Shown in pieces: positions 42,896-48,730 of a stretch of DNA of 64,000 bases. This DNA is from Streptomyces sp. NBC_01471. GTDB lineage: Bacteria > Actinomycetota > Actinomycetes > Streptomycetales > Streptomycetaceae. The translations under genes and the position numbers were made by a program. Under the pieces are notes generated by a model that was not told the origin of the DNA, did no database searches, and saw only the letters and a program-made list of their open reading frames with translations. The DNA is taken from the NCBI RefSeq assembly GCF_041438865.1, contig NZ_CP109450.1, positions 4,299,001 to 4,363,000 on the forward strand, read 5' to 3'. Each line of letters begins with the position of its first letter. Position 1 is the first letter of the stretch.

Positions 42896-43812
42896 GGGGC
42901 CGCCTCATCGGATCCGGCCGGGCCGCACAGCCCGGCGTTGCCGTCCGCGAAACGGTGCCCGGCATCGAGCCCGAGGCCGTAGGCCTTGCCGAGCCCTGCG
43001 GCCGTCGCCGCCGCGTAGTCCACGCCGAGGTTCTTGAGGTCCTCGTCCGGCTTGATCACCGAGACCCGGGCCCCGTCCAGGACGGACCCGTCGACGATCT
43101 CCTCCGACGCGTACAGATCCCGGAAGAGCGGGAACGGGTCGCACCCGATGGCGATCAGCACGTCCACGCCCCTGGCCGCGACTTCCCGCGCGGGGCAGGA
43201 GCAGGTGTACGAGGCGTCGACGTACGCTTCCCCGTCGATCTCGGCCGGCACCTGCCAGGCATGCAGCATGCGGGTCGACGCGTAGGCCGCGGCGTCGTAG
43301 TTGTCCGGTGTGAGCCGGGGCCCTTCACCAACCTCCGCACGGGACGAGAACACCACGGTCGCCAGGTTCTCCTCGACCCAACTCCGGTCTCCCGTGAAGA
43401 CGTTGCGCAGGAGCTGTTTGCCGAGGGTCTTCGCCCCGGCCCCCTGGGTGAGCTCGGCGGCGACCGCATTGGTGACCTTGCCGGTGGCCAGGAGGAACTC
43501 GGGCGCGGAGGGGCGGAACAACCCTTCGCGCAGCACCGGCCCGTACTGCTTGATGCTGTCGAGCACGACACTGCTCATGCCCTGCGACTCGGCGGCCTCC
43601 GCCGCCCCCAGCCAGTACTCGACGCCGGTCTGCCGGGCCCGGCCCACCGCGGCGAGGCCGCCGGACAGGGCCGATGACGAGGCGGTTCCGTACACGTGCG
43701 CGCGCAGCCCGCGCTCTTCGAAGGCGGACAGCACGCCGTGCCCGTAGGCCCCTTTGAGCATGCCGGCCGCCACCGCGATGCCTATGCGCCCCGCAGGGCG
43801 TACTCCGGTCAT
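42892..43812 (-). CDS. Patatin-like protein with a divergent nucleophile motif
   Basis: 306 residues from ATG 43812. The patatin pattern is visible but altered: the oxyanion loop is AAGMLKGAYGHG instead of GGG-x-x-G, the nucleophile elbow reads YGTASSSALSGG instead of G-x-S-x-G, and the late Asp is in EAYVDASYTCSCP. It may have lost or changed lipase activity. It lies between a 57-residue gene and the ferredoxin gene, all overlapping by ATGA, as one translated unit. The substrate is unknown. Confidence 0.65.
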   Translation of the reverse strand: MTGVRPAGRIGIAVAAGMLKGAYGHGVLSAFEERGLRAHVYGTASSSALSGGLAAVGRARQTGVEYWLGAAEAAESQGMSSVVLDSIKQYGPVLREGLFRPSAPEFLLATGKVTNAVAAELTQGAGAKTLGKQLLRNVFTGDRSWVEENLATVVFSSRAEVGEGPRLTPDNYDAAAYASTRMLHAWQVPAEIDGEAYVDASYTCSCPAREVAARGVDVLIAIGCDPFPLFRDLYASEEIVDGSVLDGARVSVIKPDEDLKNLGVDYAAATAAGLGKAYGLGLDAGHRFADGNAGLCGPAGSDEAAP

Positions 43813-43982
43813 GGCCGCGGCCCCCCGGGCCGCTGCGCCGGCGCGTCGGTGGTGGCTCCGGGGCGGTCCGCGAACAGCTGGTCGTCGATCACGGAGTCCA
43901 GATGGTCCTTGATCCACTGGTTGGGTCCGGGCTGTGTGTCCGCTGCGCTGCCCGGCCGGCGGGCAGAGTGCGAGAACGTCAT
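43809..43982 (-). CDS. 57-residue peptide leading the patatin-ferredoxin operon
   Basis: The start is ATG 43982, with GGAGGACGGC directly upstream; the stop overlaps the patatin-like ATG. The sequence is hydrophilic (MTFSHSARRPGSAADTQPG...), with an acidic middle (HLDSVIDDQLF) and a Pro/Arg/Gly-rich end. There is no signal or membrane segment and no cysteine. No family is recognised. It lies just downstream of a perfect operator. Confidence 0.55.
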   Translation of the reverse strand: MTFSHSARRPGSAADTQPGPNQWIKDHLDSVIDDQLFADRPGATTDAPAQRPGGPRP

Positions 43983-44011
43983 GCCGTCCTCCAGGAAAGA
44001 GAGTTGAGCGA

Positions 44012-44038
44012 ACATTAGCACGATCGTGCGTTCACTTT
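44012..44038. promoter_or_regulatory. Putative TetR operator before the patatin-ferredoxin operon
   Basis: The 27-bp sequence is identical to 26359-26385, including TTAGCACGATCGTGCGTTCA. It ends 30 bases before the 57-residue gene on the minus strand. Confidence 0.75.
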
Positions 44039-44084
44039 TTACTCTCGGGCGAAGAGGTTTCCGGCGGGATTCCGGTAATAAATA

Positions 44085-44107
44085 TGAGCGAACGGTCGTG
44101 CTAACAT
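44085..44107. promoter_or_regulatory. Putative TetR operator before hydrolase B
   Basis: On the minus strand TTAGCACGACCGTTCGCTCA differs from the perfect site at few positions. It lies 34-56 bases before the hydrolase ATG. With the previous site it gives each arm of this divergent promoter its own operator. Confidence 0.65.
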
Positions 44108-44140
44108 CTGCGCATTCCCGAGCGATGTGGAGGGCGTGGA

Positions 44141-45004
44141 ATGGATCCCACGGCGGCGGACGTCGGTGTGGCCCTGACCGCTGAAGGGGGAGAGCTGTTC
44201 GATCTCTTCCGGCGGCCGCAGGGCCGCAGCAGGGCCCGGCCCGACGAGCGGACGGTCATCGAGAGCGCGCGCACCGGCGAACTGCGCGTGAACGGGCAGG
44301 CGGTGGGCACCTACGGCTGGGGCGACGGCCGGCGGCCGGTGCTCCTCGTGCACGGCTGGGAATCGCGTGCGTCGCGCTACGCGAAGCTCATCGCCGCACT
44401 GGTCGAACGGGGCTGCAGCCCGGTCTCCTTCGACGCACCCGGGCACGGGGAGTCCGGCGGGGACAGCACGACCCTGCTGGAGTACCAGGCGATCATCGCT
44501 GAACTCCACGGCGAACACGGCGAGTTCGCGGCGGTGGTCGGTCACTCCTTCGGAGCTCTCGCGGCCTTCCTGTCCATGCGGGGAGGGGTGCGTGCCCACC
44601 GGGTCGTCGCGGTCAGTCCCGTGCCGGACTTCTCGTACCTCTTCGACACCTTCTGCGTGGCCATGAAGCTGAGCCCGGAGTTGGAGCGTGAGGTGCGGTT
44701 CCGCATCGAGCGGGACCTGTACCCGGACGTGCGGGACATGTGGGACCGCTTCTCGGTCCTGGACGGGATCGAGGCGTCGCCCGCCCCGCTCCTGATCGTG
44801 CAGGACGAGAACGACGAGACAGTCGATCCGGAGCGGGCGGCCGGCCTCGCCGGGGCCGTGGGTGACCGGGCCCGGCTGTTCACCACCCGGCGGTTCGGGC
44901 ACCGGCGGATTCTCGGCGCGCCCCAAGTGGTGGCGGAGATCGCCGCGTTCGTCGCGGCAACCCAGGTCAGGACCGGAGCGGATACCGAGGTGATGGCGGG
45001 ATGA
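44141..45004 (+). CDS. Alpha/beta hydrolase, paralogue B
   Basis: 287 residues. The motifs are PVLLVHGWESRASRYA, nucleophile Ser in AVVGHSFGALAAFL, the Asp in LIVQDENDETVD, and His in RRFGHRRILG. It is clearly related to the hydrolases at 38.8 kb and 46.6 kb. It overlaps the enoyl reductase gene by ATGA, so the two are co-expressed. Confidence 0.83.
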   Translation: MDPTAADVGVALTAEGGELFDLFRRPQGRSRARPDERTVIESARTGELRVNGQAVGTYGWGDGRRPVLLVHGWESRASRYAKLIAALVERGCSPVSFDAPGHGESGGDSTTLLEYQAIIAELHGEHGEFAAVVGHSFGALAAFLSMRGGVRAHRVVAVSPVPDFSYLFDTFCVAMKLSPELEREVRFRIERDLYPDVRDMWDRFSVLDGIEASPAPLLIVQDENDETVDPERAAGLAGAVGDRARLFTTRRFGHRRILGAPQVVAEIAAFVAATQVRTGADTEVMAG

Positions 45005-45780
45005 TCGGAATTCTGGCCGGCAAGCGTATTCTCGTGACGGGCGTCCTGATGGAGTCCTCGATCGCTTTCCACACGGCCCGGATCGCTCAGGAGCAGGGGG
45101 CCGAAGTGGTCCTGACCGGGTATGGGCGGCTCAGCCTGGTCGAACGCATCGCCAGACGGCTGCCGCGCCCGGCCCCCCTCGTGGAGCTTGACGTCCAGGA
45201 CGAGAAGCAACTGGACAGTCTCGCCGGGCGGGTCCGGGAGGCGGTGGGGGGCGACGCGCGCCTGGACGGCGTGGTGCACTCGATCGCCTTCGCTCCCCAG
45301 GACGCGCTCGGCGGGAACTTCCTCACGACCGGATGGAGCTCCGTGGCGACCGCGCTTGAGGTGTCCGCCTACTCCCTCAAGGCTCTCGCCATGGCTTGTC
45401 TCCCCCTCATGGAGGAGCGGGGCGGCTCCCTCGTGGGGCTCGACTTCGACGCCACGACGGCCTGGCCCGCGTACGACTGGATGGGGGTGGCCAAAGCAGC
45501 CCTGGAGTCCACCTCGCGCTATGTGGCCAGGGACCTCGGGCCCCGTGGTATCCGCTGCAACCTGGTCGCCGCCGGACCGATCAAGACGATGGCGGCCAAG
45601 TCCATTCCGGGGTTCGAGACGTTCCGTGAGGTGTGGGACACCCGCGCCCCGATCGGCTGGGACCTGTCCGACCCCGAACCCGCCGCCCGTGCGGTGGTCG
45701 CGCTGCTCTCCGACTGGTTCCCCCGCACGACGGGGGAGATCGTGCACGTCGACGGTGGGGTGCACGCCGTCGGTGCGTGA
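45001..45780 (+). CDS. InhA-like enoyl-ACP reductase
   Basis: 259 residues of the FabI/InhA short-chain reductase type: KRILVTGVLMESSIAFHTARIAQ is the NADH-binding loop. Tyr158 and Lys165 (PAYDWMGVAK) fall on the catalytic numbers of mycobacterial InhA, and Phe149 is conserved. Compared with InhA as I recall it, residue 155 is Trp instead of Met, 96 and 98 are Ala, and the substrate-binding loop after AAGPIKT is about ten residues shorter. It could reduce a cluster-specific acyl chain, or be an inhibitor-resistant copy of the housekeeping enzyme. Confidence 0.88.
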   Translation: MIGILAGKRILVTGVLMESSIAFHTARIAQEQGAEVVLTGYGRLSLVERIARRLPRPAPLVELDVQDEKQLDSLAGRVREAVGGDARLDGVVHSIAFAPQDALGGNFLTTGWSSVATALEVSAYSLKALAMACLPLMEERGGSLVGLDFDATTAWPAYDWMGVAKAALESTSRYVARDLGPRGIRCNLVAAGPIKTMAAKSIPGFETFREVWDTRAPIGWDLSDPEPAARAVVALLSDWFPRTTGEIVHVDGGVHAVGA

Positions 45781-45803
45781 CACGGCCGGCGAACGACGGA
45801 GCT

Positions 45804-45836
45804 GCGGCCCGCTCCCTTTCCGGGGGAGCGGGCCGC
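45804..45836. terminator. Terminator between convergent enoyl reductase and TetR genes
   Basis: GCGGCCCGCTCCC (45804-45816) pairs with GGGAGCGGGCCGC (45824-45836), a 13-bp perfect stem. Confidence 0.8.
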
Positions 45837-45867
45837 TCACGTGCCGAGAGTGCTCCGGCCTATGGCG

Positions 45868-46518
45868 TCACGGGGTGGCGGGCAGCAGCGACGGGTCGGT
45901 GACCACGGTGCGCAGGCGGTTCAGGATGGCCTTGGCCGCCTTGTCGTAGCTGGTGAACTCGTTGTGCAGGACCGACTCGGCGTTGGCCATCTCCAGGAGC
46001 GCGACGATTTCGAAGACGAGCTGCGGGATGTCCGCCCCGGCGTCGACCTCGCCCGCCTGCTGGCTCTCCAGCGCCGTCTTCTCCATGTACGCGATCCAGT
46101 TGGCCCGGGATGTGGCCAAGGTGTCATGGACCTTGCCTTCCCGGGCGTCGTACTCGGCCGAAGCGGAGTAGAAGAAACAGCCTCCCGGGAAGACGCGTTC
46201 CCGCGAGTAACTGAGCCAGCCGGTGCACAGGCGCCACAGACGCCCGACCCCCGGCTGCAGGTCCCGGGCCGGTTGGACCACGTGCTCCAGATAGATGGTG
46301 ATCGCCGCGCGGACCGTGGCGAGCTGCAGGTCCTCCTTGGAGCCGAACAGGGCGAAGACGCCGCTCTTGCTCAGCTTCAGCTCGCTCGCGAGCCGCCCCA
46401 GGGAGAGTCCTTCCAGGCCTTCGACAGACGCGATCTCCACGGCGCGCTTGAGGATCAGCCGACGGGTCTGGTTCCCGCGCTCGATCCGCCCGTCCGTGCG
46501 TGTGGCTGTCGTGCCCAT
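45868..46518 (-). CDS. TetR-family regulator, likely cluster repressor
   Basis: 216 residues. The N-terminal HTH is TRRLILKRAVEIASVEGLEGLSLGRLASELKLSKSGVFALFGSKEDLQLATVRAA, a classic TetR DNA-binding domain. The rest is an all-helical ligand domain with GGCFFYSASAEYDAR, of the TetR_C type found in regulators of fatty-acid or drug genes. An operator-like site precedes the gene, so it is probably autoregulated. It is the only pathway-specific regulator seen in the cluster. Confidence 0.88.
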   Translation of the reverse strand: MGTTATRTDGRIERGNQTRRLILKRAVEIASVEGLEGLSLGRLASELKLSKSGVFALFGSKEDLQLATVRAAITIYLEHVVQPARDLQPGVGRLWRLCTGWLSYSRERVFPGGCFFYSASAEYDAREGKVHDTLATSRANWIAYMEKTALESQQAGEVDAGADIPQLVFEIVALLEMANAESVLHNEFTSYDKAAKAILNRLRTVVTDPSLLPATP

Positions 46519-46581
46519 GTGTACCTGCTCTCCTGGGCTGGACCTCGCGGCCCTGGTGGGGTTACTCGAGTGTAGCCAATA

Positions 46582-46602
46582 GGTGGACGTCCGTGCGGTT
46601 AG
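46582..46602. promoter_or_regulatory. Putative TetR operator before the tetR gene
   Basis: On the minus strand GCACGGACGTCCACC matches the core of the other sites. It lies about 65-85 bases before the tetR start. Confidence 0.5.
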
Positions 46603-46635
46603 TGGTGGCCCGGGGCTCGGAGGGGGCCGGGGGCC

Positions 46636-47529
46636 TCAGTCCGCGGAAACGCTCTGCGACTCCGCGGGTGCGTTCCGGTCCGGCTCCTGCCCGACGAAGT
46701 CCAGGACGGTCCGCACGACGTCGGGGTCACCGAGGATCCGCCGGTGCCCGAGCCCGCTCGTGACGACCAGCCGTGCCCGGTCGCCGAAAGCGGCGGCGAG
46801 CCGGCGCCCCTGCTCGACGCCGATCCTGCTGTCGTCCTCGTCGTGGACCACGAGCACCGGTGACCGTACCTCCTCCGAGGTGTCGGCGGCGGAGAACGGC
46901 GACCGGTCGGCGGGGAGGTCCGGGAAAAGGTTCTTCTTGATCTCCTGGTGCAGCCGGGCCGTGAGCTCCGGGCGCAGTCGGAGTGCGGAGGTGAACGCGT
47001 CGGTCAGGTAGTCGAAGTCGCAGACCCCGCTGATGACGGCGATCCTCTCCGCCTTCACCCCGTGTGTGAGAGCGTAGAACGATGCCAGTGCGCCCATGGA
47101 GTGGGCCACCAGACCCTCGAACGTGCCGTACCGCTCGTGGAGTTCGGTGATGACGGCGCGGTAGTCGAGGATGGTGGCGCTCCGGCCGGTCGCGTCGCCG
47201 TGGCCCGGGGCGTCGAAGGCGATGACGCTGAACCCCCGGTCGAGCAGTCCGGCGATGAGCCCGGACAGACGTGATCCCCGCGACTGCCAACCGTGCACCA
47301 GCAGTACGGGGCGTGTGCCGTCGCCCCACTGGTACGTGACCGCGTGGCTGCCGTTGACGCGGACGCGGTCGATATGTGCCTGCTCCAGCAGCGCACGCTC
47401 GGAGGGGCGTGCCTTGCTGCGGGCGAACGGCATGTGGAACAGGGTGAACGCGGCCGCCCCTGCCGGCGCTCCCGGAATGCGGGAGAGGGTGTTGAGAGTG
47501 ACGCTCGTAACTGCCTCGCTGAGCTTCAT
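46636..47529 (-). CDS. Alpha/beta hydrolase, paralogue C
   Basis: 297 residues. The motifs are PVLLVHGWQSRGSRLS, Ser in LVAHSMGALASFYA, Asp in LVVHDEDDSRIG, and His in GLGHRRILG. The N-terminus (TLNTLSRIPGAPAGAAAFTLFHMPFARSK) resembles that of paralogue A and may be a membrane-contact helix. It has its own operator upstream and is read in the same direction as the tetR gene. Confidence 0.83.
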   Translation of the reverse strand: MKLSEAVTSVTLNTLSRIPGAPAGAAAFTLFHMPFARSKARPSERALLEQAHIDRVRVNGSHAVTYQWGDGTRPVLLVHGWQSRGSRLSGLIAGLLDRGFSVIAFDAPGHGDATGRSATILDYRAVITELHERYGTFEGLVAHSMGALASFYALTHGVKAERIAVISGVCDFDYLTDAFTSALRLRPELTARLHQEIKKNLFPDLPADRSPFSAADTSEEVRSPVLVVHDEDDSRIGVEQGRRLAAAFGDRARLVVTSGLGHRRILGDPDVVRTVLDFVGQEPDRNAPAESQSVSAD

Positions 47530-47565
47530 GCCCGCTGCTCCTCGATCGACGTCGGAGGGGGCTCA

Positions 47566-47590
47566 TATTAGCACGAACGGCCGTGCGCAT
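47566..47590. promoter_or_regulatory. Putative TetR operator before hydrolase C
   Basis: TTAGCACGAACGGCCGTGCG begins at 47568; the core GCACGAACGGCCGTGC is a near-perfect palindrome. It lies about 40-60 bases before the hydrolase ATG and marks the right border of the cluster. Confidence 0.7.
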
Positions 47591-47602
47591 TTATTTTCCT
47601 CA

Positions 47603-47675
47603 CCCCGGCACGGCCATCCGCATCGTCGACCCCGGCCGCCGCGCACTGCACACCCGTCTGGGCATCGCCCCCTGA
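47603..47675 (+). pseudogene. Possible C-terminal remnant of a broken gene at the cluster edge
   Basis: One plus-strand frame reads PHPGTAIRIVDPGRRALHT and continues to LGIAP before a TGA at 47673-47675. It looks like a genuine protein end but has no start, ribosome site or upstream body. It may be what is left of a gene interrupted when the cluster arrived. Confidence 0.3.
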
Positions 47676-47677
47676 CC

Positions 47678-47701
47678 GCGGCCCCGCGGGGGCGGGGCCG
47701 C
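47678..47701 (-). terminator. Terminator after the DUF574 gene
   Basis: GCGGCCCCGC (47678-47687) pairs with GCGGGGCCGC (47692-47701), 42 bases after the DUF574 stop on the minus strand. Confidence 0.7.
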
Positions 47702-47742
47702 TCGGCGCGGTCGGCGGCGCGGGGGAGCGGCCCGGCACCGGC

Positions 47743-48555
47743 TCAGGGCTTGCGGGCCACCGCTCCGTACATGGCGATGGCGCTGTCGTCGATGCCGTCC
47801 TGCTCGGGGCCGGGCCGCCACTTGTGGACCTGGGTGACGCCGGGCCCGACCAGTTCCATCCCGTCGAAGAACGAGGTGGCGGTGGGCAGGTCGCGCAGCA
47901 CCATGGGCATGCCCTGCTGGGCGTACTCCTCGGCCACCCGCCCGACCTCATCGGGTGCGAAGTCGGCGGTGCCGATCGTCATCGCGAGGTAGCTGCCCGA
48001 CGGCAGCGGGTCGAGCAGCCGCCGCACCAGGCGCCGGTCGTCCGGCGACTGGATGAAGTGGAGGATCCCGATGATCATCAGGCCCACCGGCTCGTTCAGA
48101 TCGAGCAGTTCATGGAACTCCGGGCTGTCCAGAATGGCGTCGGGATCGTGCATGTCGGCGTCGACGTAGGCGGTCGCGCCTTCGGGTGTGCTCTCCAGAA
48201 GGGCACGGGCGTGGGCGAGGACGATGGGATCGTTGTCGACGTAGACCACGTGCGACTCCGGTGCCACCTGCTGCACCACCTCGTGCAGGTTCGGTGCGGT
48301 GGGAAGGCCGGTCCCGATGTCGAGGAACTGCCGGATGCCCCGCTCCTGGGCGAGGTAACGCCCGGCGCGGTGCATGAACCGCCGGTTCTCGCCCATGTGC
48401 ACCGGCAGCGCGGGCCAGTGCCGGCACATGGCGTCGCCCGCCTCGGCATCGACGAGGTAGTGGTCCTTGCCGCCCAGGATGTAGTCGTACACCCGGGCGG
48501 AGTGAGCCGTTGACGTGTCGATCCGATCGCGCGCACTGCGCACAGGCCGCTCCAT
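47743..48555 (-). CDS. DUF574-family SAM-dependent methyltransferase
   Basis: 270 residues. The family opening IDTSTAHSARVYDYILGGKDHYLVD and the HMGENRRFMHRAGRYLA segment are diagnostic of this actinobacterial class. The SAM site is FLDIGTGLPTAPNLHEVVQQ, with the acidic end of strand 2 in VVYVDNDPIVLAHARALL. Streptomyces have many copies with unknown substrates. It appears independent of the cluster. Confidence 0.88.
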   Translation of the reverse strand: MERPVRSARDRIDTSTAHSARVYDYILGGKDHYLVDAEAGDAMCRHWPALPVHMGENRRFMHRAGRYLAQERGIRQFLDIGTGLPTAPNLHEVVQQVAPESHVVYVDNDPIVLAHARALLESTPEGATAYVDADMHDPDAILDSPEFHELLDLNEPVGLMIIGILHFIQSPDDRRLVRRLLDPLPSGSYLAMTIGTADFAPDEVGRVAEEYAQQGMPMVLRDLPTATSFFDGMELVGPGVTQVHKWRPGPEQDGIDDSAIAMYGAVARKP

Positions 48556-48730
48556 TCCTCGCTGCCGAAAATCTCCTCAGACGGTACTTCAGGAACGGTG
48601 ACGGAGGCCTGGGCGCGGGGTGTCGATGACGTGCGGAGCTGCCGCTTCTCGGTTTCCGGGGCCGGGGGCGCCGCCTGCCGACTGCCCCCGGGATCCCGTC
48701 ACTTCGGCGGCGCGTTGCCTCGGTGGCGCG

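Noticed and set aside
26359..47590. Operators as gamma-butyrolactone (ARE) boxes
   Set aside because: The sites differ from the usual ARE consensus, and no butyrolactone synthase gene (AfsA-like) lies nearby; a plain TetR operator is simpler.
21922..47700. Cluster as an element integrated at tRNA-Thr
   Set aside because: I looked for a repeat of the tRNA-Thr 3' end (ATCGGTTCGAATCCGAT) at the right border and found none; there is also no integrase gene in the cluster.
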